This document shows, piece after piece, positions 20,523 to 31,194 of a DNA stretch of 35,241 bases; positions within the stretch are counted from its first letter, which is position 1; every line of letters begins with the position of its first letter. The stretch is from contig BCJX01000002.1 in assembly GCA_001600415.1 (NCBI GenBank), positions 2,362,656-2,397,896 of the forward strand, given 5' to 3'. The notes under the pieces are model-generated. The model was given only the letters and a program-made list of their open reading frames with translations, did no database searches and had not been told where the DNA came from. The DNA is from Pascua guehoae (lineage: Eukaryota; Basidiomycota; Tremellomycetes; Trichosporonales; Trichosporonaceae). A program made the position numbers and the translations under genes.

Positions 20523-21868
20523 TCACGAAACACCCGCGTAGGGGCCGAGATGGGCAGGCAACTCGAGGACGGCAGCGCCGAGAGCAAAGCTACCAACAAG
20601 ACCCAGGCTGTTCTGGCAGTCCTAAGTTGTCAGTTTTGGGCGTGTCCATTGCTCGTCACAAGCCCAGAGGCGGTATGTTTGCTCACATTGTTCTCCTGCC
20701 CAGGGCACGAACGGTACGTGTTACCACCCAGGACGGGGATCCAGATTTCGTTGCTCGAGTGCTGGAACCCCCACTCGCGCGGCGGGAGCTGGGGCACAAT
20801 GTCGACCGAGTTTGAGATCCACTGCGACCGCTCACCAAGCTGCGGCGTTAGACCAGAGGGGTCTGCGATACTTTTACTCACAGTCGCGTCGACGTAGTCT
20901 GCCCACGCCTTGTTGCCGACGCGGGCCGGGGCAAAGGCACGGGCGTATACTGTGGCTTCTGATCCGAGGAGGCGCTGCAGGTAGGTGGCGTGTAGCTGGG
21001 TGAGGGAACCGCCTGGAATGTTAGCGACGAGGTGCGAGGTAGAAGATGGAAAGATCTACGAAAGGCAGGGTTTCAACGAGAGCGAAGCGGGAAGCTTCCC
21101 CGGTCACCAAGGCACAGATTAACCCAGACCCACAGACCAAGACACCGAAGCTGCACGTACCCTGCGAGTGACCGGTGACGATGACAGTCTTGGTCCCAGC
21201 CTGGACAGCCGCCTGGACGGCGGGTCCAATGACCGCAGCCTGGGTCTGGAAGGCCGTGTAGAAGCCTTGGTGGACCTGTACACCGGGTGCGTCCGGGAAG
21301 AAGGTCGACGAGGGCGTCTTGAAGGCAAAGTTGAGGTCGACAGACCAGGAAATGGGGCTATACCCATTGGTCCCGGCAATCGCCACGATGATCGCACTGC
21401 CGTTGTTGGCGACAAAGTCTTCGTGTGTCAGCAGAACATCGTGAGGGACGTTGCTGAGATATGTTGGCCGACGGGTGTGGAGCAGGAAACGACCCATTCT
21501 TGTACCATACCATGCCCTCGGTCCTCTCAGCTGTAAGGCTACTCACAGCGCGTAGTCAGCTGGGCATCGCCGCCAGTGGCAAGGATCTGTGGCTTGCCCC
21601 CGATCTTCTTGCAGTCATAGCACGTCCACGCCTTGATGAACGGTGCGAGGCAGTACGACGCCCTGGAATGGCGTGAGCTTGGTACTGGGTGGTGGAGAGC
21701 TCTTGTGACTTACGAGGCATAGCGGGCGACCTGGGTCCACGCAGCGAGTACATCTGGGGACAGGTTGAAGACACCAGCACCCGCACGCTCCTCGATGGGG
21801 ATGGGCGAGGCAGTGGTGAGGCTACCCAGGAGAGCAGCTCCCAGTGTCAAGACGGTGGTGAAGCGCAT
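20523..21868 (-). CDS. Secreted class 3 lipase (alpha/beta hydrolase)
   Basis: Six exons: 21868-21714, 21662-21547, 21418-21161, 21012-20882, 20839-20687, 20621-20523, giving 303 residues. The N-terminus MRFTTVLTLGAALLGSLTTA is a clear signal peptide, followed by a short Glu-rich stretch that may be a propeptide. The oxyanion region IVAIAGTNGYSPISW and nucleophile elbow GHSQG (Ser175) are those of fungal triacylglycerol lipases and feruloyl esterases, here with Gln where most have Leu. Asp233 (SVDIVPQLPP) and His295 (PAHLGPYAG) complete the triad. Cys-pairs CLAP..TCYDC and SCPG..DCQN suggest disulphides. The 128-nt intron 21419-21546 was chosen because its acceptor joins TTR to YFVANNGS; nearer acceptors give stops. 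Substrate may be fats or aryl esters. Confidence 0.88.
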
Positions 21869-21964
21869 GTTCTACTGCTAGGGGGTTTTAGACGAGTGAA
21901 AGTGGGAGTCAGTGGGAGGGAGCAGTCGCTGTGAGGACATAGATCAAGCCACTTGAGGTGTTGA

Positions 21965-21972
21965 TTTATATA
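21965..21972 (-). promoter_or_regulatory. TATA box of the lipase gene
   Basis: TATATAAA on the minus strand about 97 bp upstream of the lipase start codon. A strong consensus match at a reasonable distance. Confidence 0.5.
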
Positions 21973-22989
21973 CCGTGCAGAGACAGAGACACCCGCCAAG
22001 TTGACGCATCCGGTTGCACGAGAACACCACAACCGGCCCACTTTCTTCTCGAGTCGCTTGGACAAGTCGACATGAGCGCTTACAGCGGCTGTGATAAAGG
22101 TAGACAGACAATGATCATGCTCCTCTCTAGCACCTGTAATGTTGACACGCTCATTTTTGCCCGCACTGCCCTCTTGCCAAGAAGAGTAACGTTGGCAGCC
22201 ATTCCGAGTTTAGCTCTGAACCGTGATTAAAGGGTCTTGTTATCGCAGTCAGTCGGTCCGACGCGTCGGGGACGTGTGCTCCGGGACCGGTGTTCTAGGA
22301 CGTGCGCTCTGGGACGTGTATGTACTTTGGATATGTAGAATTTCCAGCGCGGGGACCCATGATGGCCCCATGGGCAACTTCGGCTCGACAGGTACCGGGA
22401 AACGTGCACGGTACATATGATGAAGCTCACGATCGATCCGTTACGTGTCGAGTTGAGTTTCCATAATGACCGGCTGATACTTGACCGGAAACGCCACCTC
22501 AACTTTGATTCTCGCGCCAGAGGCTGAACATTCCTGTTCAGACGCAAAGACGCGTATGTCTACTGTAGGTATCGTTAGGGTGCACAAAATTAGAATCTTG
22601 TGTCAGACTATGCAAGCTAGAGGACGCCACCGAGAGATCCGGTCCTTTCGCGTGAACCCACACCCTGCACTTGAGCAAAGGTCACGGCATGCGGGGAGTG
22701 TTTGTGGATACTTCTCCACCCAGAACCGGTGACCGGTGACCAGCAATCTCTCCGCTGCCATGAGGGCAAGGCAAAATGATATCCGTAAATCCCGGAGGGC
22801 GATCTCTTGGCGCATATTCTTCGGATCCATCTTGAACCGGCGGCAGGTGCCGGTTAGTGTGCTTACTACTCCAGGTCCTGTTGGCGACAAACGGCAGGTC
22901 AAGGTGTGATGCCTTTGTGCGGACGAACAGTGTTCAGAGTAGCAGCTGCTAGCTGCCAGCACGAGCCTGCGTTCCGCCATTGTAAGCCA

Positions 22990-23140
22990 ACAACAGACGG
23001 ATAGCGTCTGCCTTGACGGATCAATCCTGCATACCAGATGGATCAGTCTTGCATGCACCAACCACAGACGGATCAGCGTCTGCCTTGACGGATCATGTTG
23101 CATATCAGATGGATCAGTCTTGCATGCTAGACGGATCAGC
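22990..23140. repeat. Tandem repeat of about 63-71 bp
   Basis: Two full copies and a partial third begin with CAGACGGAT at 22994, 23065 and about 23128. Each full copy contains GCGTCTGCCTTGACGGATCA and AGATGGATCAGTCTTGCATG. GATCA-rich half-units inside each copy suggest an older, shorter unit. Confidence 0.8.
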
Positions 23141-23928
23141 ATTGCGAATGGTGGAGACATGGAACGGTAGCAGTGAGGCTCCGACGGTGAGGTATCTGCC
23201 GACGTGTGTGCTGAGATGCTGGCAAGACTGTAGGATGAGTGTTGCGGGACAGCGAACAACATCTACTATCTCCGTGTCCCAGATTCAGCTGCAGTCACTA
23301 GTGCTCAAGATGAGAATTGACGCGTTGGATTCTGGACGACAGGCCAAGCTCTTTTAGGCGGCGGGAGCACAACTTCATAGTGGTTCCTCCGTCGGCCATA
23401 CGCCCGTCGCATGGTATAGTGTGGACCAAGCAGGTGGTGGCACACTGTGCACCTGGTGCCCTCATTAAGCTTACCGCGTCATGACACTGATCGCCATTGT
23501 GTGATCTACGTGTTGTGTATGGATCAATCGCCCTATCGATCCACGTTCAGAAGACATGGATCAGCTACAATAGTGTATTGGTACTGCCGCCATCAGTGGT
23601 TCAACTGGATCAACTCTGGGCCAAGGGCCCACTTTGGCCAGGATCAACAATTTCAACCGGCGGCATCCAACCTCGACGAAGTACCGGAAGATGTATGTGT
23701 GTATGCCGAGCCTCGGCTTGTTCGGCTTTCATGAAACATCCAATCGCCAGGGAGGGGCCCCGAATTTAGCCGGCCACCAAGTGTACAACGATTGCCCGCG
23801 GCCAGCTCCGTCGGGGTATCTTGCGAGCTAAACGCAGTGTGGGAGTCACCTCGTCGCGAACTAAAGTCTGAGCTCCCCATCATTTCGGCCTTGTCATTCA
23901 CATCCACATCCCCCCCGAAAGCGACACA

Positions 23929-25830
23929 ATGACCACACACCTTTCGTCCTACCCGCTCCTGCAACGAATCGCGGCGCGCGCGGCGGCGGCACCCAACGCG
24001 ACGGCGATCACGGATGTCCCGCACGGCTTGACGGTCGACTATGGCACGCTGGCGGCCGACATTGTGCGTCTGGGCGGACACCTGACCAAGGATGGTGATC
24101 TGGGGGAGGCGCGGGTCGCGATCCTCTGCGACAAGGGCTACCTTGTGCCCCTTGCGCTCCTGTCAGTGTGGGCCGCTGGGGGGTTTGCGCTGCCCGTGCT
24201 CCCGTCCCTGCCGCTCGCGGAACAGAGCTACCTCGTGTGCAACGCCGACTGCAGCCTGATTGTGTGTGATGCCGCGAACCGCGCGCGCGCCGACGCGCTC
24301 GTCACCGTCAAGACGGCCGAGGGGGGCGGTGAGACCCTGCGCGTGCTCGAGATCAGCGTCGACCAGGTCCGCAGCCTCGCATGTGACAAGGGTGCGCCAC
24401 AGCTCCTCGCGGCCCTGCCCCCGATCGACGGCGATAGGCGCGCCATGATGCTCTACACTAGCGGCACGACCGGACGGCCAAAGGGCGCCGTCACCCGCCA
24501 CTCAGCCCTGGCCGCCCAGGTCGAGAGCGTCGTCACGGCTTGGCACTGGACGGGCGACGATAACCTCCTCCACGTCCTCCCCCTCAATCACCTCCACGGG
24601 ATCGCGGTCGCGCTCCTCCCGACACTGTGGGCGGGCGCCGCGACTGAAATGTGGGAGCGGTTTGACGGCCAGAAGGTGAGTTCGGTGGGAGGGGTGGAAC
24701 GCACAATCGCACGACCAGAGCGAAACTCGTGAAGGTCCGAGTCTAACACACAGATCTGGAAGCGGTGGATCAACGCCGACAAGGCCGCGCCCATCACAAT
24801 GTTCTTCGGAGTGCCTACTGTGTACTGTGAGCTAGCTGCTGGCTTGGACTGTCTGGGCGATATAAACTGACGTGCCCAGCGCGGCTGATCCAAGCACACG
24901 CTGCCCTGCCCGAGGAGCTGAAGAAGCCGGCATCCGAGGCGTCTGCCCGACTCCGTCTTCAAGTATCTGGAAGTGCACCGCTGCCGGTCAGCGTCAAGGC
25001 GACGTGGGAGAGCGGGGTGGGCGGCGGACAGATTCTCTTGGAACGATACGGCATGACCGAGACGGGCCTCATTGCGACCACGGGGTGGGAGAACGACAAG
25101 CGCATTGCGGTGAGTACACTAGGCAGTAACTGTGGGTAGGATTAGGCTGACGACAGGGATGTGTCGGGTTCCCGATGCCGTTTGTCGAGATGCGCCTGTG
25201 GGACCTGGCGACGGACACGCTCGTCGAGGACTACGACACACAGGGCGAAGTCCAGGTCCGCGGGCCGGGCATTACAAAGGAGTACTGGCGCCTACCGGAT
25301 GCGACCGCCAAGGAGTTCAAGGACGGGTGGTTCAAGACGGGCGACGTTGCTGTGCGCTCTGGCGTCCAGGGCCCCGAGCACGGCATGTACCGCATCCTGG
25401 GGCGGAACAGTGTCGACATTATCAAGACGGGCGGAGAAAAAGTCAGCGCCATCGAGATTGAGCGCGCCATCCTCGAGCTGCCCGGTATGGAGGACGCGGC
25501 CGTCGTCGGCGTCCCAGACGAAGAGTGGGGCCAGATTGTAAGTCACCAACAAGCAGCAGAAAAGAGTAGAACGACGCTCACCCCCCAGGTCGCCGCGTGC
25601 ATCGTCACCTCGCGCCCAGAGTTGACAGTCACCATGCTCCGCGACGAGCTCCGCTCAGAGCTTGCAGCGTACAAGCTCCCCCGCAAACTCAAGCTGTTTG
25701 ACGTCATCCCCCGCAACGTGGGTGTTGGTTGTCCTCAACGCTATGGTGCTAACCCACACAGGGAATGGGCAAGATCCAGAAGAAGCTCATTGTCCAGAAC
25801 GAGTTCTCTCCCGAGCCAAAACGGGCCTAG
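23929..25830 (+). CDS. Malonyl-CoA synthetase, ACSF3-like (acyl-activating enzyme family)
   Basis: Six exons: 23929-24675, 24754-24826, 24880-25109, 25157-25537, 25589-25717, 25762-25830, giving 542 residues. The enzyme forms an acyl-adenylate from ATP and transfers the acyl group to CoA; ACSF3/MatB members use malonate or methylmalonate. The P-loop is LYTSGTTGRPKGA (175-187), followed by VLPLNHLHGIAVALLPTLWAG, ERYGMTETG (328-336), DGWFKTGD with Asp413, GRNSVDIIKTGGEKVSAIEIE and the C-terminal GMGKIQKK with catalytic Lys524. The phrases LNHLHGI, RYGMTE and SVDIIKTGGxKVSA are closer to ACSF3 than to acetate or 4-coumarate ligases. The N-terminus (MTTHLSSYPLLQRIAARAAA) could be a weak mitochondrial signal. 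Substrate assignment is by motif similarity. Confidence 0.88.
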
Positions 25831-26891
25831 ACGCAGTGAACGTAGATACCAGAAATCGGGTACTGTATTGAATTTGGGGGCACGCCCAAGGACTAGTATC
25901 GGGCCGCATGCTGGGCATGCAGGGCTCATAGCTCATAGCGTCTGGGTAGTTGGACCAGACGCGGCGCGCCATTTTTTTGCCTTGATGCACACGTCTCACC
26001 TCCTGAAGCTGAACTTGCCAATGCCAATACTTTCCTCTAGCTCCCTGTAAGGTAAGGGTTGAACTGAGTTTGTCGCTTTGCAGCTCTGGGTTCTTGGAGG
26101 ACGTCAGTAACTGCGAGGATGCGGGAGTGGGCTGGTGGAAACGGGAGAGCTCTGTTGAGACCGACCCTAGTCGTAAGGGGAGTGTTGGAATACAACTCCG
26201 CCCTCAGTTGGGACCAAGGATGGCGAGGGGCCATTTCCACAAGACGTGCTTCCTTGGGGCGACTCCTTGGCCAACACCGGGGGCCGACTCGCGCCCCTGC
26301 TTCCGAGATTAGGCTACGACGACCAAGCGTTTCGACGTCGTGTGCGCAAGTGCAACATTGTGGACAGCACGGAGTGTCTGCACTCCCCATGCCGACTGCG
26401 CCGCCCCCCGCATATTCTCGACGGCCAGTATGTATTGCTCCGTCCGTCCCAGATCCACACAATCAGAAAGGTCAATGCAGCGTCAACGCTGTTGCAACAT
26501 TTGTGCCTGGGTCATGCATTCCTGGTCATTTCTTGGCGTCTGGGGGGCCGGAATTCGACACGAGATCAGGCGCGTCCTCGGCCATTGGCAATAGAGAACC
26601 ACGGTGTGCGTCGGTGCGGTGCAGGCTGCGACTTCTCGGCGGCCATGGCGGCCGGTCGATGCCACCCGGTCGCGACTGGTGCTTGGTCGCTTGCACAGCA
26701 TGACTGCTGCACGTTAGTGTGCTCAGTTGACCTCTTGTACTACTTATTATTGATCCCATGCGACCATCCTCGCCACCGACTATCTTTCACGACTACACGC
26801 TCGCCAGCACCTGCACTTGATACGACACAGATAACTAAACCCCTCGTTTCACCTACTCTCCCCCTCTCCCTCCCCGCGCCCTCCCTGCCCA
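25831..26891. other. Intergenic region upstream of the membrane protein gene
   Basis: About 1.06 kb. Several open frames of 60-200 codons overlap each other on both strands with no motifs, as expected by chance in GC-rich DNA. A C/T-rich stretch (about 26850-26890) directly precedes the next start codon and is typical of fungal leaders. Confidence 0.55.
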
Positions 26892-27544
26892 ATGGTCTTC
26901 TACCGGACGAACGCCAACTGCACCGTCCCCGCAACGTCCGTCGTCGACACGTGCTGTGCGGTGGCCGGGGGCACATTGCGCGAGGAATGGTGCACGTTCT
27001 GGCCCGCCTTCTCGCGGGGCATTGACACGTGGACAACCTGCATTGTGACCTTTGCGGCCACCAACGCGACGTTTGCCGCCGACCTCGCGGACATGGGCAA
27101 GAGCAACGAACAGACCAGCACGTGTCTCCGGGCTCCGGGCTCGTGGGACAGCATCCCAGCCTTCGACGTCATGCTCGGTATCACGTTTGTCATGGGGCAA
27201 ATTATGCTCGCCGCCCTCGCGTTCATCGTGTTCAAGTTCCTGTACCGCTCGAAAGTGGCGCGGCGCAGGTTCAACAACGGCGGGCGCGAGTCTGTCGCTC
27301 ATGGTGTGGACACGCGTACGTCGCACTCGCGTGGCAAGGTGTGGACCCTCCTGACTGTCCTCAGCGACGAATACGGGAACGGCAATTGCAACAAGGCTGC
27401 GCGCGGTCCCGGACATGATTGCCAATGGTATGGGAGTCGGCCACGTCGCTGCTAACATCAGCGCGGACCCGCAGAAGCGGGTACGACACGGTCCCCGACG
27501 AGGAGGCCTTGAAGGTCTTGTCTTCTGCACAGCAGAATCCATGA
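26892..27544 (+). CDS. Small single-pass membrane protein with Cys-rich outer segment
   Basis: Three exons: 26892-27315, 27365-27427, 27462-27544, giving 189 residues. I do not recognise the family. Residues 1-88 hold six Cys (10, 21, 22, 34, 50, 78) and two possible N-glycosylation sites (NCT at 9, NAT at 58). Residues about 90-118 form one hydrophobic helix, followed at once by KVARRRF, so the C-terminus is expected in the cytosol and the Cys-rich part outside or in the lumen. No cleaved signal peptide is seen. The tail is polar (Thr, Arg, Asp) and ends SSAQQNP. The second intron is only 34 nt but has a GTATGG donor, a GCTAAC branch site and a CAG acceptor, and splicing gives a sensible tail. 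The gene is convergent with the aldo/keto reductase, 111 bp away. Confidence 0.72.
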
Positions 27545-27655
27545 GCGTTCTGTGTCGCGCGTCCCGCATGTATCACCATAGAACCATACGAATTATCGCC
27601 GCAGCGCGCTGGTGCCCGGCACCAACTTCATGCTACTCCTACGACTTCTAGTTGT

Positions 27656-28944
27656 CTAAATGTCCTTGGGGAGGCCAGGGTGGGGGAAGTCCTCAGTCAT
27701 GTGCTCCTCCTTCGTGGTCAGCTCGTCTCGCATAGCAAAAAAGCTCACATAGTGACGGAAGTGGACCTTCTTGCCCGCCTCGTCAATGTCGGCAATGTCC
27801 TGAGCCGTGAGGTCCGGCAGCGCGTCCACCGCGGCAATCTTGCGAATGTTCTCGGGCTTGGTAGACGTCGTGACGGCGACTACGCCCTTCTGGACCGTCC
27901 AGAGGAGGAGCACACTGGCAGCGTCGATCCCGAGGCGCTGGGCGATACGGTCGAGCACCGGCTTGAGTGGCCCGCCCGTTGGGTGACGTAGAATGGGTGT
28001 AAGGGGCCCGTACGACTCGGTGACAATGCCGTGCTTGGCCTGCAAGGCAAGGAGCGGCTCCAGCTGGGCGAGGACGTAAGGGTGGAACTCGAGTTCTGCA
28101 AAAGTCAACATTGAATGCCAGTTTAGCCGTCCACTACCCTTCCACAACACATACGGTTGACAACAGGCTGGATCCGGGCGACCTTGAACACCTCCTCAAG
28201 ATCCTGTGGGCGGTAGTTGCTCACGCCGATCGCAACACCCTCGAGGGTGCCGTCCAGCACCAGGTCCTCGAGATACGTCCAGAACTGGCCAATCGTCCCG
28301 GGCTTGGGCACGAATGGGTTGTGCACGAGCAGAAGATCGGGCTTGGTGCCCAGGCGGTCGAGCGACTCCTGGACCGACTGCCGGATGTTCTCAGGCGTGG
28401 TACCGTCGGCGGCGACTGAGTGTCAGTGGGTCCAGTCGGGAGCGTGGTCATTGCAGAGGACGCGACGGTTCCTGCGTAGATTGCTACCAAGCGTCGGTTT
28501 CGGCCAGGAGCCTACAGTGTCCACAAACTGCTCAGCCCATCAGAGTGGGCTTGTCAGGCGCGCGAGTCTGGATTGCGTTGCGAGCAATTCGTCCGCGAAC
28601 GGAAGAGAAGGTAGAAAAGGCAAGCATACCACGGCCAACGTACCAGAGTTGTGCGAGACTGTTACGCGTCAGTGCCATGCAACCTCTCTGGCCACACCTG
28701 GTTACTCACTCTTGGTCGTGATCCAGACCTGGTCCCGTGGGATACCCGACTTCTTGAGTGCAGCACCCGTCTCCTCTTCGGTGCAGTAGAGCTGCGCGGT
28801 ATCAATGTGGAGGATGCCCGCCTCGAGCGCGGTGACACCCAGGTCGGTCGCCTTGGAGCCCGACTTTGCGAGTCCGCCCGTGCCGTTTCCCCATCCGATG
28901 GCCGGGATGCGCTTGCCGTTGCTCAGCTGGATCGTGCGTGCCAT
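27656..28944 (-). CDS. Aldo/keto reductase
   Basis: Four exons: 28944-28710, 28658-28644, 28415-28155, 28095-27656, giving 316 residues, normal for the family. It should reduce carbonyl compounds with NADPH in a TIM barrel in the cytosol. The catalytic tetrad is visible: Asp48 and Tyr53 in LHIDTAQLY, Lys78 in VWITTK and His115 in LLLVHNP. Further family pieces are GVSNYRPQDLEEV, QPVVNQLEFHPY and LLLWTVQKGVVAVTTSTKPENI, the last being the NADPH-binding segment. Exon 2 is a 15-nt micro-exon coding ISHNS that joins TTK to the next helix; the following intron (28416-28643, 228 nt) is long for this window. Skipping the micro-exon would remove five residues next to the catalytic Lys without shifting the frame. 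The substrate is unknown. Confidence 0.88.
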
Positions 28945-31194
28945 GCTTGTGAAGAAGAGTAGAGTGGGTTGAGAGAAGAATGTGGAAGAGTAGACGGTAT
29001 TCCAAGAAGACAGGTGGTGGTGGCTTGTTGACTGCCTGTCATTCGAGGAAGAGCACGTCACCCCCGTCCGACGTCCTCCCCTCCACCTCCACTTTCTGGC
29101 CAACTTTTCTCTACCAGGCACTGTACTGCACTGCACTGCACTGTAGACACTGCAGGCAGGCACGTCAGGCCACTCTTAAATCACGTCACACCGCATGCCA
29201 CACATTCTACGCGTCAACTTGCGAGCAAACGCTTCCAGCAACAACAAGTTGCTCTCAAGCAGGGTTGCTCTAATGTAAATAAATGGTGAGCTCAAGGAAA
29301 TGATTGGCAGCATTGATAAGTGGGGGGAATACTCGGCAACTAGTCAAGTAGCCGCCCACCGGACATCAGCCAGCCCTCCCGCCAACCCAGTCATGGTGAC
29401 AGTAGTACGTGTTGGGCCAGCATGGCCTCACAGTAGCACTTGTCACAATGGTTTAACACAATCATGAAACAGACCAGCACTACTAACTGCTAGGAAGGGC
29501 GCCGGTGAGGACCAAGTTTGCTGAAAGAGTTGGGCATTTGTGGGGCCTCGTCCTTGGACGTGAGTGCCCCCAGTGACTGGGTTGCATGCAACACAAACCC
29601 CACATGCCCGCGTGTAAGCGAGGTACTGCCCACCGTGCTCGCCTATTCATCGCTTCGCAGAGGCACACTTAGCCTTGTTGATCGCGGAAAGTTTACATCT
29701 AATCTTTACCCCAACTGCCCAGACCTTTTGCATGTGCCTTGGTGTCCGTGGCCAATTACAAGGCCAAACGCGAGAATTGGGTCGGCCACGGACTCCGCGG
29801 ACATACGGCATAAGACTCTGGGGTGGGGTGTGGGGCCTCACAGTGCCCCGGAGCCCTTGGCCATTGGCCCTTTGCATGTGTCCTCGTCTACAGCAAAGCT
29901 CACGCCATCGGTTTTCTTTTCTTGGATCTTGATCGCTAAGCCGTCCTGTGTGCGTCCCCCCTGGATGCCCCACAATTAGTCGGGTTCTCCGCGCGTTGCT
30001 GACTGTAAGGCCGCGCTGTACGTGTTGCTGGCCGGGTACGGCCCGAGACTGCCTTTGACTGCGCTGCTGCTTACGCTGCTGCTCACGCTGCGTGCTGCTG
30101 CATTGCTGTACATGCCGCGTGCCTAGCGCATACGACCACCCGTTATTGCAGCCACGGGCGCCGAGTGTCGGTTTGTGCCCATTTCTGCCAAGCCGAGACC
30201 GCGCCTAGATCCAGGAACACGTAGACGGCAACGCAGACAGCCTTGAAACTGGCACACTGCCAGCCAGCCATGAGCATCGGGGATGGCTGCTGGAATGGGG
30301 GACCAGGGGAGCCATGGGAGCCATTGGAGCAAGCTGCAAGGTGATCCAATCAGCAAGATCTGTGGGGATTGCACGCGGTCTGGTTGGGGCCAACGTCGTC
30401 CTCTGGCACAGCAGGTGGGGGTCCGCCCTGGGGGTCATTGTTGTCGACCTTGCCCCCGCGCCACCACCCAGGGATGCAGACTAGCCTCCACCCTCTCGCG
30501 GTTGGAGGCCGGCGGCCTGGCGGTCTTGGCTCCAAGCCACCGTGTTACCCCGTCCCTCGAGTGGCCTCCCTGGTTGCTTCTGGCGACTGTGACAAGGGCA
30601 TGGCATGTCAAGTCCGCCTCGGTGTGAAAGCATGCCTTCGGGGGGTGCTTGGTGAGCCAGAGGCTTGTGCAGCGCTATGCAGGGGAGAGCAAGGGCAACC
30701 AAGGCCGTGTGTTCAGGCTGGGTGGGGGGCCAGGGCGGAGGGGGGCCCGAGGCGGGCGCGTGCGGTAGACCACGGCAATGACGCACACGACGGACGGGAA
30801 AATGTCGCTGCAACCTTTATGGTCCAGACCTGAGACTCACTGACCTTGTGCGGTACTGTCCAGTCCAGTCCAGTGTCCAGTTCTATCGGCCCTCGTGATC
30901 TCGACAATGTCCCGTACTTGAGAGCCTGTGCGCTTGAGCATCCTCGGATAATGGCCCGTGTCTCATTGATATCATCAATAAACGTCTCTCCATCTCTTCC
31001 GTCCGACTCGTATCGTTTAAAACATAACCACCACCACCACCCCCACAACCTTCCCTCCCCCGCCTCGCTCGCCTGTTGACAGGTAGTCCTCACGCCCCTG
31101 CCCCCGCGCACGCGTTCTGCACACCTCTACAACCCGCACCGCTCCCCTTCTTCCCCTCTTTCACCATCGCCGACGCTCGCTCCCCGCCGCCGCC
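28945..31194. other. Large divergent intergenic region
   Basis: About 2.25 kb between the aldo/keto reductase (-) and the CocE-type hydrolase (+). No coding sequence is supported. It holds a GCTGCT/CTGCTGC-rich patch near 30060-30110, short GTCCA repeats near 30860-30880 and an inverted repeat at 29744-29793. A CCACCAC-rich leader precedes the hydrolase. Confidence 0.5.
29744..29793. repeat. Inverted repeat with 10-bp perfect arms
   Basis: GTCCGTGGCC at 29744-29753 and GGCCACGGAC at 29784-29793 are perfect reverse complements separated by 30 nt; the arms extend to 13 bp with one mismatch. It could form a hairpin. No function is indicated. Confidence 0.5.

Larger units (their letters stand above)
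21869..23928. other. Large intergenic region between lipase and malonyl-CoA synthetase
   Basis: About 2.06 kb with the promoters of two divergent genes. No frame shows known motifs. The longest open frame (minus, 22603-23262) crosses a tandem repeat and has no protein-like pattern. The repeat at 22990-23140 is listed separately. Confidence 0.55.

Noticed and set aside
22603..23262. 219-codon open frame on the minus strand
   Set aside because: It runs through a tandem repeat, has no family motifs and no supporting splice-linked exons; judged chance.
26246..27025. 259-codon open frame on the plus strand
   Set aside because: It overlaps the start of the Cys-rich membrane protein in another frame and lacks motifs; composition suggests chance in GC-rich DNA.
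30369..30833. Overlapping open frames in the 2.25-kb gap
   Set aside because: Several frames on both strands overlap with no motif or conserved pattern; no basis for calling a gene.
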